A stretch of 64,000 bases of DNA from Candidatus Hodarchaeaceae archaeon (GTDB taxonomy: Archaea; Hadarchaeota; Hadarchaeia; Hadarchaeales; Hadarchaeaceae): contig JASEGJ010000001.1 in assembly GCA_030018135.1 (NCBI GenBank), positions 1-64,000 on the forward strand. The letters run 5' to 3'. A program made the position numbers and the translations under genes. This document shows positions 10,453 to 18,897 of this stretch, in pieces; position 1 is the stretch's first letter; each line of letters begins with the position of its first letter. The notes below the pieces were generated by a model that searched no databases, was not told where the DNA came from, and saw only the letters and a program-made list of their open reading frames with translations.

Positions 10453-12029
10453 AATTCGACACCCGGAAGATCAGGGCGAGGGCCGAGAAGGACTTCGAGC
10501 GCGCTTGGCTCGAGAGCGCCGAGCTGATAGAAAAACGGGGAAAATTTTTTAGGCTGTCGAATAAGCGCATGCCACATCCGCTTTTCGACCTCATAATCAA
10601 AATCAGGCAGACCATGCTTGAGCTGGGCTTCGCCGAGGTTTTCGTGCCCACGATAATCGAGCGCGGCGAGGTGTACTTGCAGTACGGGTCGGAGGCGCCC
10701 GTCATCCTAGATCGGGTGTTCTTCCTCGCGGGCTTGGATCGCCCCGACATCGGGTTGAGCAAGCGGCGGATTCAGGAGATTCAAAAGTTCATACCCGGCT
10801 TCAAGGACGTAAAGCGACTCCAAGGTATACTCAGGCGCTACAAGCGGGGCAAGATCGGGGCGGACGAGCTCGTGGAAGTCATGGTTAAGGAGTTAAAAAT
10901 AGAGGAGGGCCATGCGACGGCGCTGATCTCGCTCTTCGAGGAATTTAAGGAGCTTGAACCGACCCCGACGACCTTGACGCTGAGATCGCACCTCACCGCG
11001 GGCTGGTTCTCCGTGCTGCGCGAGATGAGGCGCCGCGAGCCGTTGCCCATCCAGCTTTTCTCGATAGGTCCGAAGTTCAGGCGCGAACAGAGGCTGGACG
11101 AAACACACCTTTATGACTCCTGGACCGCCTCGCTCGTGGTGATGGCGGAGCGGATGAGCCTCGAGGACGGCCAAGGGCTTGTAAAGGACATCCTCGACAA
11201 GCTCGGGTTTGATGACATCAAGTTCGAGGTGAAGGCCGCGACCTCGAAATACTACGCGCCGCAGACCGAGTTTGAGGTCTTCGTCAAACATCCGAAGACC
11301 GGCGAGTTTTTAGAGGTGGGCGATGCCGGCTTTTACAGCCCGGTGGCGCTGAGCAGGTACGACATCCCCCACCCCGTCTTCAACTTCGGCATGGGGCTCG
11401 AGCGCCTCCTCATGGTGATGACGGGCGAGAGAGACATGCGGGCGCTAGTGTACCCCTACCTCTACAGGGGGACCGCCTTCTCTGACGCTGAAATCGCTGG
11501 CATGCTGAGGATCGAGCGCGGGCCGACGAGCGAGGCGGGCAGGCGAATTGCCGAGGCCATAGCGAGGGTCGCCGAGGAGCATGCGGACGAGCCGAGTCCA
11601 TGCGAGTTCAAGGCGTTCGATGGCGAGCTCTTCGGCAAGCGGGTCAGCGTCAGCGTTGTGGAGCCGGAAAGCGGAACAAAACTCATCGGGCCCGCCGGCT
11701 TTAATGCCATCTATGTCCACGAGGGCAACATCGTAGGCCTGCCGCCGAAGGGGTGGGAGCAGGATAAATTTCTGCAGGAGGTTAAAAAACGCGGCATCTC
11801 GACCGGCATTCGCTACATCGATGCGTTCGCGGCGCTCGCGGCGCACGAGATCGAACGGGCGGCTAGGCGGGGCGAGCGTGAGGTCAAGGTGCGGGTGCGC
11901 GCGGCGAAGTTGCTGAGCGACATCAACTTGGCCCTCGATGAGGTCGCGCAGCGCTACATAACCGACAATAAAAAGCGAATCGATGTTAGAGGACCTATAT
12001 TCACGACCGTCGTGGCGAGGATCGGTTGA
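10449..12029 (+). CDS. sepS: O-phosphoseryl-tRNA(Cys) synthetase
   Basis: Class II aaRS, MKFDTRKIRARAEKDFERAWLESAELI...GKFFRLSNKRMPHPLFDLIIKIRQTMLELGF; FGMGLERLLMV motif 3. Confidence 0.93.
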   Translation: MKFDTRKIRARAEKDFERAWLESAELIEKRGKFFRLSNKRMPHPLFDLIIKIRQTMLELGFAEVFVPTIIERGEVYLQYGSEAPVILDRVFFLAGLDRPDIGLSKRRIQEIQKFIPGFKDVKRLQGILRRYKRGKIGADELVEVMVKELKIEEGHATALISLFEEFKELEPTPTTLTLRSHLTAGWFSVLREMRRREPLPIQLFSIGPKFRREQRLDETHLYDSWTASLVVMAERMSLEDGQGLVKDILDKLGFDDIKFEVKAATSKYYAPQTEFEVFVKHPKTGEFLEVGDAGFYSPVALSRYDIPHPVFNFGMGLERLLMVMTGERDMRALVYPYLYRGTAFSDAEIAGMLRIERGPTSEAGRRIAEAIARVAEEHADEPSPCEFKAFDGELFGKRVSVSVVEPESGTKLIGPAGFNAIYVHEGNIVGLPPKGWEQDKFLQEVKKRGISTGIRYIDAFAALAAHEIERAARRGEREVKVRVRAAKLLSDINLALDEVAQRYITDNKKRIDVRGPIFTTVVARIG

Positions 12030-12089
12030 GAGTCTTAAATCGATGCCCCAGCTTATGTATTTACAACTTGAACAACTTCTGAACTGACC

Positions 12090-12689
12090 TCAGTCCCATG
12101 CGCCCCGTTCCAGCGGGTTTTTCGGGTCCCAGAGTTCGGCTATCAACAGTCGGTCGTATTCCACCGCGTCCAGGGCCTCCACGATCGGTCCAAAATTCAC
12201 ATCGCCTTCGCCGGGGGGCAGGTGGTCATCCCATGAACCCTTGTTATCGTGCACGTGGACGTGGGCTAGATGGCGCCCGATTTTCCTAATCATGTCGGCG
12301 ATGCTCTCCTCGGGAGCCTTCACGCCCTTTCTCCGCTTGGCGATGTAGGCATGGCCGATGTCAAACGTGATGCCGAGCCCCTCAAAGTCCTGAGCCAAAA
12401 GCTTGAGTTCGTCCGCATCCGAATAGGGGTAGTGGGCGCTGTCGATGTTTTCTGGCGCGAGGGTGACCCCCCTGTCGCTGGCGTACCTCAAACATCCCCC
12501 AATGAAGTCCTTGTACCAATTTTTGGTTTTATCGAGCACGACTCCGAGCTCCGGGATTGGGCAGCGGCCGGGGTGAACCACGACCACGCTGCCATCGAGG
12601 ATGCTGCAGACATCTATGCTCTTCTTGACCTGGGTTAACGCGAGCTCCCTGAGGACTGGGTAATGGCTGGCGGGGTTGAGGTCCTTGAA
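12090..12689 (-). pseudogene. C-terminal part of a xylose isomerase-like TIM-barrel (AP endonuclease 2 family) protein split by a TnpB element
   Basis: Reading frame ...TLFKDLNPASHYPVLRELALTQVKKSIDVCSILDGSVVVVHPGRCP...; N-terminal half is at about 14402-14614. Confidence 0.8.
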
Positions 12690-12834
12690 AAGGGTGGTCT
12701 TGTCAACAGCTGGGGCAAAACGTTAGCTTTGCATACAATGTTAGCAACGTTAACGTAAGATTTGTTACATATATAACAATACTTTCGGCGACTTCTCCCC
12801 GAAAGGCGCTTGAACACCATTTCAAAAAGGTGGT

Positions 12835-14382
12835 TTGGGGCGGTCAAACATGCAATACACGGTTAGGGCGCTGGTCGATCCGCACGGCAACGAGGCTAGG
12901 CTCGACGCAATCTGCCGAACCTTCAGCTCGATGGTGCGCACGGCCTACAATCGTCTCCCGGAGAACAAGCAAACGGACGAGATTGTAAGGTCGCTTCAAG
13001 TGCGCTACGGCGTCGAGAACTGGCGCTGGTGCCAGTGGGCGATAGCTCGGGCCCAAGGAGTCATCCGATCGCAGAAAGAACTCCTACCGCTTTACGCTGA
13101 GATGTACGCGCAGAAGATTGCCAGTGTCAAACAGAGGATGGATAGGGTTGTTGATCCGCTCAAGAAAGCGGGTTTCAAAGCTCGTATCGAAAAGCTCGAA
13201 CGCAAGAAGGCAGAGGTTGAAAAACACCTCGCTGCCGGAACCGTGCCGAGAGCTGTGTTCGGTTCCAGAAAACTGATGGGGGAACTGTCGAAGGGCAAGG
13301 GTTCGCGCGAGGGGTGGCGCCGCAGGCGCTCGAACCAGTTTTTCAGCGTTGGTCAAGCCAACCAGAATGGCAATGCGAATACTCGGATAGTCAAGCATGA
13401 GGACGGCTACTCGCTCGAGGTGCGGAACTGGCCGAGCGGAGACTTTGAAGTCGGGTTGCGCGTGCCCGGATACTACAAGCGCTTGCTCGATGCCGCGCTG
13501 GGTTCGGGCGTTGCATACTCGGTGCGTGTGAAGCGAACCGAGCGGAATTACCAAGCGCTCATCTCATTCGAGGTCAATGAAACACCCCTGCAACCTTGGG
13601 ACGGAAAGCGGGTCGCCGCAATCGATGTCAACCCAGCGGGGATAGCCGTCACAGTGGTCACGCCCGACGGGAACCTCTTCGCCTCGCGCTGGTTCCATGA
13701 GCCCGCCCTAGTTCACGCTCGCACGGAGAAGCGCTCGTGGCTTGCCGCGAATCTCGTCAAGCGGGCCTTCTGCTGGGCGAAGGGCTACGGGTGCAACGCG
13801 GTCGTTGTAGAGAGGCTTAAGTTCGGGACGGTCCAAGAGGGCAACCACCGCGCCAACCGGGCCTGCTCGAACTTCCTGCGGCGCAAGCTCATAGAGCTGA
13901 TAAAGTTGCGGGCTCTCAAGCTCGAATGGGTATGTGCGGAGGTTAACGCGAGTTACTCCTCAATCACGAGCGAGCTCAAGTACGGCAAGCAGTTCTCGTG
14001 CTTCAACGGGCACCAGCCCGCCGCCCTCGTGCTCGGGAGGCGTGCGCTTGGATACGGCGAACGACTGAACGTGAAGCAGCTTGAGAAACTCCCCAAGCGC
14101 CGCCGTGCTCACGCTGCTCGGATCATCTCATCACTTTACGGTCATCGGCACGAACTCCTGATGCCCCGCCCTGGCACCGATGGAAGGATGCCCTGCGGGG
14201 ATGACAGGGGGGAGAGTGCCTTTGACGAGCGGGTCACATCCCACACCGCTGTTACCTTGGTTCTGCCGAGGTTGAGCGTGATGCTCGGCGGTGGATGTTG
14301 GCCGGATGAGGGCCAAGCTAGAGGGTATGGAGTTAACCCTCCCCCCTGCGAAGGGGTCAAACTAGGAAGCGTTGGATGTTAG
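12835..14382 (+). CDS. tnpB: TnpB-family RuvC-like nuclease (IS200/IS605 OrfB)
   Basis: RuvC-I VAAIDVNPAGIAVTVV, RuvC-II NAVVVERLKF, RuvC-III-like region SCFNGHQPAALVLGRRALG; C-terminus after about residue 440 probably overlaps the element's right-end RNA. Confidence 0.85.
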   Translation: MGRSNMQYTVRALVDPHGNEARLDAICRTFSSMVRTAYNRLPENKQTDEIVRSLQVRYGVENWRWCQWAIARAQGVIRSQKELLPLYAEMYAQKIASVKQRMDRVVDPLKKAGFKARIEKLERKKAEVEKHLAAGTVPRAVFGSRKLMGELSKGKGSREGWRRRRSNQFFSVGQANQNGNANTRIVKHEDGYSLEVRNWPSGDFEVGLRVPGYYKRLLDAALGSGVAYSVRVKRTERNYQALISFEVNETPLQPWDGKRVAAIDVNPAGIAVTVVTPDGNLFASRWFHEPALVHARTEKRSWLAANLVKRAFCWAKGYGCNAVVVERLKFGTVQEGNHRANRACSNFLRRKLIELIKLRALKLEWVCAEVNASYSSITSELKYGKQFSCFNGHQPAALVLGRRALGYGERLNVKQLEKLPKRRRAHAARIISSLYGHRHELLMPRPGTDGRMPCGDDRGESAFDERVTSHTAVTLVLPRLSVMLGGGCWPDEGQARGYGVNPPPCEGVKLGSVGC

Positions 14383-14401
14383 CAAAGTTAACGTTTTCTA
14401 G
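14160..14401 (+). ncRNA. Putative omega-RNA (reRNA) at right end of TnpB element
   Basis: GC-rich potentially structured 3' region overlapping the tnpB C-terminus, e.g. GAGGGT...AACCCTC pairing near 14320-14342, ending at the element/flank junction; position as in known TnpB systems. Confidence 0.4.
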
Positions 14402-14614
14402 GAACTCCCAAATGGTCGCATGGACTGAAACATCGAGCTCATAGGCATCTATCAGCTCCTTAAAGTCGCGGACAGCGCCGGGCTCAAAGTCGGGCGAGAA
14501 GTGCGGCACATCGCAGATTATCTCAATGCATTTGAAGCTGAGTTCAGCCGTGGCCCTTATGGCTTCCTCCATCGTCGCATTTACAAACAGCAGGCTGGAG
14601 AGCCCGAGTTCCAT
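14402..14614 (-). pseudogene. N-terminal part of the interrupted xylose isomerase-like TIM-barrel protein
   Basis: MELGLSSLLFVNATMEEAIRATAELSFKCIEIICDVPHFSPDFEPGAVRDFKELIDAYELDVSVHATIWEF. Confidence 0.8.
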
Positions 14615-14649
14615 GTGTCCACCCCATTTTTGAGGCTCTATCGGTTTCG

Positions 14650-15090
14650 CTATGGTTTAAGGACATACGGATTGAGCACGAGTTCCGAGACCAAAGTTTT
14701 CTCGACCGCGCGCTTCATTTCGAAGCCGTGCAGCGCCTGCACGACCACCTCGCAGAAGACCGTCACCACGCCCTCGATCAGGTGCCCTGCTACCGTCCTG
14801 GAGTCGTTCCCGCCGGCGATGTGGAGGTGGACCTTCGGCTTGCCCTCGAGTTCGCTGACGTTGCCGTTGCCCACGACCTCCAAGTGCTCGCGGAAATCGC
14901 GCTGGCAGCCGCGCCTGAAAATTAGGGTGCACTCCTTCAGCGCCCCGGCGGCCGAGAGGATGACGCCGCTTTTTATGCCCTCCTTCAGACACGTCCTCTC
15001 TACCCGCTCGACTATCCGCTCGCCCTCATCGAGGCGGATGACGAGAAAATCCCCGATCCTCTTGTACTGCAAGTCGAACCCCCGTACCAC
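14650..15090 (-). CDS. PPC/DUF296 domain DNA-binding-like protein
   Basis: GDFLVIRLDEGERIVERVERTCLKEGIKSGVILSAAGALKECTL...HLHIAGGNDSRTVAGHL. Confidence 0.85.
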   Translation of the reverse strand: MVRGFDLQYKRIGDFLVIRLDEGERIVERVERTCLKEGIKSGVILSAAGALKECTLIFRRGCQRDFREHLEVVGNGNVSELEGKPKVHLHIAGGNDSRTVAGHLIEGVVTVFCEVVVQALHGFEMKRAVEKTLVSELVLNPYVLKP

Positions 15091-15121
15091 GATGCCGCCA
15101 CCAGCTTAAAACGTTTGGACT

Positions 15122-15784
15122 TCAGCCGGATTTCATCGCCCGCGTGGCGAGCTGATGGGCGACGCGAAGGGGCTCCGGCAGGCGGTGGTCGCGCGTAGTA
15201 TGCAACACGATCTTGATCGCCGTCTCCAGCGAGAGCTTATGTCCAACGCTCACGTAAACCGGCCTCGAGCCCGGCTGCGTTCGAAGCACCGCCCCTACGA
15301 CCTCCCCGTCGTCTTTAAGCAGCGAGTACGCGCCCCGCTCCAGCTCCGGCTCCTCGGCGCTTCCGCAAAGCCTGCCCTTCGCCGCCCCCAGCGTCGGTTT
15401 ATTCAGCGCTACCCCGAGGTGGCACGCCAAGCCAGCCCTGCGGGGGTGGGCCAACCCCTGGGCACCGACCATGTAGACATCCGCATCGACGCCCCTCGCC
15501 GCCCTCAACATCCCCTCGAGCTCGCGAAACGCCAGGAAAGTCGGGATGTACGGGAACCTCAGCTTGACGGCGACCGCCCTTTGCCTCAAGACCCTCAAAC
15601 TTTCGTAATCCAGCGCGGCGCAGGCGGCGTAGGCTCGGTCCCCTCGGGGGAAGGAGATGTCGCAGCCAGCAACCGTTTCCAGCCTTCGGATGCGGTCCTC
15701 GGCGATCACCCGCTTGGCTATTCTTTCCTGCAGCCTCGCCAGCTCGTCGAGGTCCAGCTTGGAAGGCTTTAAGATGGGGAGCAT
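15122..15784 (-). CDS. nfi: Endonuclease V
   Basis: VAGCDISFPRGDRAYAACAALDY...YIPTFLAFRE...CHLGVALNKPTLGAAKGRL...PVYVSVGHKLSLETA. Confidence 0.93.
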   Translation of the reverse strand: MLPILKPSKLDLDELARLQERIAKRVIAEDRIRRLETVAGCDISFPRGDRAYAACAALDYESLRVLRQRAVAVKLRFPYIPTFLAFRELEGMLRAARGVDADVYMVGAQGLAHPRRAGLACHLGVALNKPTLGAAKGRLCGSAEEPELERGAYSLLKDDGEVVGAVLRTQPGSRPVYVSVGHKLSLETAIKIVLHTTRDHRLPEPLRVAHQLATRAMKSG

Positions 15785-15833
15785 TGAGCCACCGGCCTCT
15801 TCGAATACTTATACCCTCCCGCCATAATTTTAA

Positions 15834-16025
15834 CTGGGTGTCGGCCTGCGCGCGAGGGGGCCCAAGTGCAAGCTTTGCGGGAGGGCGATCCAGATCATGA
15901 GCTACGACGCCGCCTACGTCAAGATCCTTAGGCCCGGCGAGGCGAGGGCGAGCTTCATCTGCTGGAGGTGCACTGAAGGGCTGCCGGGCGACAAGCTCAG
16001 GGAGGTCATGCCGGCCCAAGGGTGA
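15834..16025 (+). CDS. Small zinc-ribbon protein coupled to primase gene (start codon unclear)
   Basis: Reading KCKLCGRAIQIMSYDAAYVKILRPGEARASFICWRCTEGLPGDKLREVMPAQG*; TGA overlaps GTG start of next gene (GTGA); only CTG available before the first CxxC. Confidence 0.5.
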   Translation: MGVGLRARGPKCKLCGRAIQIMSYDAAYVKILRPGEARASFICWRCTEGLPGDKLREVMPAQG

Positions 16026-17110
16026 TCTACTTGGCCAAAGCCACGCCCGAGGACCATGCGCTCATGACGCTCGCGATAAAGCGGCGGGGCAAGTTCGTCG
16101 ACCTACCGCACATCCAGGAGAAGCTGTCGCGCGACGCCGGCAGGAAGTTCTCGGAAAAGGAGGCCCTCGAGATCCTGAACTCGCTCGTCGATAAGGGCTG
16201 GGCCGAGGAGAAGGCGGAAGAATACGCCATCACCGACGCTGGCCGGGAGTGGTTCGAGGGGCGATGGCGCCAAGTCAGCAGGGAACTCAACCAAGATTAC
16301 CTCAAGGTCTATCGAGCGAAGCGATATTACCCTCATGTCGTCGACGCCCTGCTGGGGTTCTGCAAGGACCGCTATGTCTCGGTCTTCAGGCTCTTCACCG
16401 AGCGGGCCTGGCTCCAGCGCAAGCTCGGGCCGAAATACATCACCATAAAGAGCGAGCGCGACGTTCAGCAGTGGCTCGACATCCACGGCATAGACTTCAT
16501 CCCCTACATACACAAAATAGGCGAGGACAGGCCCGACTGGTTCGTCATCGACTTCGACGCGGGTAGGAAGGTGACGATGGAGCAAACGAAGGAGGTGGTG
16601 AAGAAGGCCTACGGGGTGCTGAGGGGCTACGGCATCGAACCTGCGATCAAATTCTCGGGTTCAAGGGGCTATCAGATATGGGCGCAGTTCGAACCACACG
16701 AGCTGCCCCGCGACTACAGGCCGCTCGAGCTCAAGGCGGGCAAGCGCGAGCGCAACCCGTTCAACTTCTACGCCGACATCGTGCGCTTCGTCGAGGCGAG
16801 GGTGGCAGAGGGCCTTCCCGGGCTGACCACGGCCGAGACCGCGAAGAAGGAGGAGCGCGTCGACAAGGTCTTGCTGGACGCCTCGATTATAAAGCCCATG
16901 GGGGACGTTCGGGCGCCCTACAGCATGCATTATAAAACCGGCCTGATCTCGATGCCGCTGGAGTTCAAGGAGTTGGGGCGCTTTAAGCCAGAGGATGCCG
17001 ATCCGGAGCTGGTGGCCGAGCGCTACCAAAAGCGGGGCAACGAGTTCGTGCTCGAGCCGACGGACGGCGGGGAGCTTTTCAAAGCGGTCGTCGAGTGGTG
17101 CAAAGCCTAG
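16022..17110 (+). CDS. Archaeo-eukaryotic primase superfamily protein (PriS / LigD-PolDom-like) with N-terminal wHTH-like region
   Basis: WFVIDFDAG (metal-binding), KFSGSRGYQIWAQF, RAPYSMHYKTGLISMPL motifs; N-terminal about 80 aa helical wHTH-like. Confidence 0.8.
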   Translation: MIYLAKATPEDHALMTLAIKRRGKFVDLPHIQEKLSRDAGRKFSEKEALEILNSLVDKGWAEEKAEEYAITDAGREWFEGRWRQVSRELNQDYLKVYRAKRYYPHVVDALLGFCKDRYVSVFRLFTERAWLQRKLGPKYITIKSERDVQQWLDIHGIDFIPYIHKIGEDRPDWFVIDFDAGRKVTMEQTKEVVKKAYGVLRGYGIEPAIKFSGSRGYQIWAQFEPHELPRDYRPLELKAGKRERNPFNFYADIVRFVEARVAEGLPGLTTAETAKKEERVDKVLLDASIIKPMGDVRAPYSMHYKTGLISMPLEFKELGRFKPEDADPELVAERYQKRGNEFVLEPTDGGELFKAVVEWCKA

Positions 17111-17130
17111 AGCAACGGTAGCAGGCCCAA

Positions 17131-17304
17131 CTATCGCTTTAACACCCTCCAGACCCTCACCGCCTCGGCTATAGCGGGCCTTCCCTCAACGAACATCTCC
17201 ATCGCCCTGTGCTTGCCGGTCCATTGGATCAGCCTCGGTTTGGAGATTCGCCTGCCCACGCACCTTATCTTCTCGGCTTCGATGCGCTCATTGCTCTGGC
17301 TCAA
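17131..17304 (-). CDS. Small basic protein downstream of RHH regulator
   Basis: TTG start overlapping the upstream gene's end; MSQSNERIEAEKIRCVGRRISKPRLIQWTGKHRAMEMFVEGRPAIAEAVRVWRVLKR*. Confidence 0.5.
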   Translation of the reverse strand: MSQSNERIEAEKIRCVGRRISKPRLIQWTGKHRAMEMFVEGRPAIAEAVRVWRVLKR

Positions 17305-17650
17305 CCCAGCCCTCCTGCCATAGTTCCATTAAGATCTCGTTGACCAAGCTCATGTCTATGCGTAATGCATCGCTTATTTCGTCCGCCCTCACGCGTTCCT
17401 TGCCCTTTAGATATTCCCTGACCTCTGCTTTAGCCTGCCTTTTCGTCACATCGCGGTAGGTTATCACCTCAAGCCCACGGAGGTGCTCGGCGTGGTGCTT
17501 TATCGCCTCCCTTATCGCCTCAGCCTTTGAGACACCCAGCTTTTTCGTGATCAAATTCAGCTCGTCCTCGCGCTCGCTGAGATCAACGGGATAAACATAC
17601 CTCCGAGTTTTAGCGTCCACCATTTCTTCTCCGGTATAAGATTTATACAA
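17288..17650 (-). CDS. Ribbon-helix-helix/wHTH-like regulator (antitoxin-like)
   Basis: YVYPVDLSEREDELNLITKKLGVSKAEAIREAIKHHAEHL. Confidence 0.6.
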   Translation of the reverse strand: MYKSYTGEEMVDAKTRRYVYPVDLSEREDELNLITKKLGVSKAEAIREAIKHHAEHLRGLEVITYRDVTKRQAKAEVREYLKGKERVRADEISDALRIDMSLVNEILMELWQEGWVEPEQ

Positions 17651-17694
17651 AAGTATAAATATTTATTACCCCTCCTGCATTCCTGTTAAGATTT

Positions 17695-17928
17695 GTGTGT
17701 AAGTGGTTTATTGGCGGAAAACATGATGGTCGGGAGGTATTTTACACCACTGAGCAAGTAGCCCGGGCGCAGGAGAAGGCGAGGAGGCTCGGGGTTTGGG
17801 CGTCACCGCTCGAGGAGGAACGCGAGCTTAAGCAGTTCGGCGGGTCGCTCGTCGTCTCAATTCCGAAGGCTATGGCGAAGTCCCTGAACCTGGCGCCTAG
17901 GCAGCGGGTGAGGATAACGCCTGACTGA
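17695..17928 (+). CDS. SpoVT/AbrB-domain protein
   Basis: C-terminal LKQFGGSLVVSIPKAMAKSLNLAPRQRVRITPD. Confidence 0.7.
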   Translation: MCKWFIGGKHDGREVFYTTEQVARAQEKARRLGVWASPLEEERELKQFGGSLVVSIPKAMAKSLNLAPRQRVRITPD

Positions 17929-18146
17929 GCAGGGGATCTCGATCACGAAGAGCAGAAAAGAGGTTCATTGATGCTTAACCTTGCTATTTGTTCAAATGAA
18001 ACAAAACCCGTCGTTTTTTCTTTATAAAAGTTCATTCCAGAGTGTAGTTTTATTAATCGGAATAAATGGCCCCTCTCCCGAATAGCCGCCAAACGATTTC
18101 AGCCTTGGGCAAAACCTTGCCTAGGGCCTTCCTTACGGGTCTGAGC

Positions 18147-18454
18147 CTATCCCTTCGGAATCCAATTCACGACGATGCGCTTGATCGCACCATCGACGAA
18201 CACCAAGGGTGGATGCGGGCATGGCATTCGGGCCAGGTCTAGACCATGCTCTGGCCCGACCTCAAGAGAGTGTTGTAGAGGTCGGCCCTCACCTCGCCTG
18301 GGATACTTTGACTCGAGAAAACTAGGATGTCTAGGTCGGACTCGGCCGGCTTCCACTCGCCCCGCATCGATGAACCGAAGGGGAGGATCCGAAGCTGAGG
18401 ATATTTGCCATGCGCCCGCCTTATGAATTCCTCTAGGAAAGGCGCGGTTGTCAT
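18147..18454 (-). pseudogene. Minimal (MNT-type) nucleotidyltransferase, frameshifted near C-terminus
   Basis: ILPFGSSMRGEWKPAESDLDILVFS...LLRSGQSMV* then HGLDLARMPCPHPPLVFVDGAIKRIVVNWIPKG in another frame. Confidence 0.6.
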
Positions 18455-18794
18455 GGTTCCCCTTCGCGAAATTCCAAGTTATTTTTGAAAACCCGATATG
18501 CCCAAGAAACATCGATCTCGCCCATGTCCTCGTGCTTGATCCCAAGCGTGTGGCGTAGCTCGTGTATCACGATCTTGGCGAAAAGCTTCGGGTCAAACCC
18601 AAACCAGGAGGCCAGTAAACGGCTAGCCACTTTTTCTTGAAGGAAGAAAAGCCATCAGGAAAGGGCGAAGCTCGACTGTTAAACACGTTAACTTGATACC
18701 CGTTGGGATCCACGTGTTCGCGCTCAAAGCAGGCTAGGATGATTCTTTCGAGTTTCCTTGTTTCAATTTTTGTCGTGTTTTTTATTTGCATCAA
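18451..18794 (-). pseudogene. Zinc metalloprotease, frameshifted
   Basis: MMQIKNTTKIETRKLERIILACFEREHVDPNGYQVNVFNSRASPFPDGFSSFKKKWLAVYW then shifted frame ...FDPKLFAKIVIHELRHTLGIKHEDMGEIDVSWAYRVFKNNLEFREGEP*; HExxHxxGxxH motif; stop overlaps NTase ATG (ATGA). Confidence 0.6.
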
Positions 18795-18825
18795 GCCTTT
18801 TTGTGAACTTTATAGGTGTCAAGAA

Positions 18826-18846
18826 CCGCCGGTCAAAGACCGGCGG
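18826..18846. repeat. Perfect hairpin 1 CCGCCGGTCAAAGACCGGCGG
   Basis: 9-bp arms, AAA loop. Confidence 0.9.
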
Positions 18847-18897
18847 CATGAAATGGTTCGACTTCAGGATACTAACTCAGCTACGAGCTACGGGTTA

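Larger units (their letters stand above)
12687..14401 (+). mobile_element. IS605-type TnpB-only element inserted in TIM-barrel gene (boundaries inferred)
   Basis: Host gene halves flank it; 'GAA' at 12687-12689 and 14402-14404; fusing the flanks restores ...VHATIWEF|KDLNPASHYPVLRE... in frame; imperfect 21-nt inverted repeats 12717-12737 / 14377-14397 (18/21). Confidence 0.65.

Noticed and set aside
12635-12847. 70-aa minus ORF spanning the left end of the TnpB element
   Set aside because: Chimera of element end and out-of-frame host gene; not a gene.
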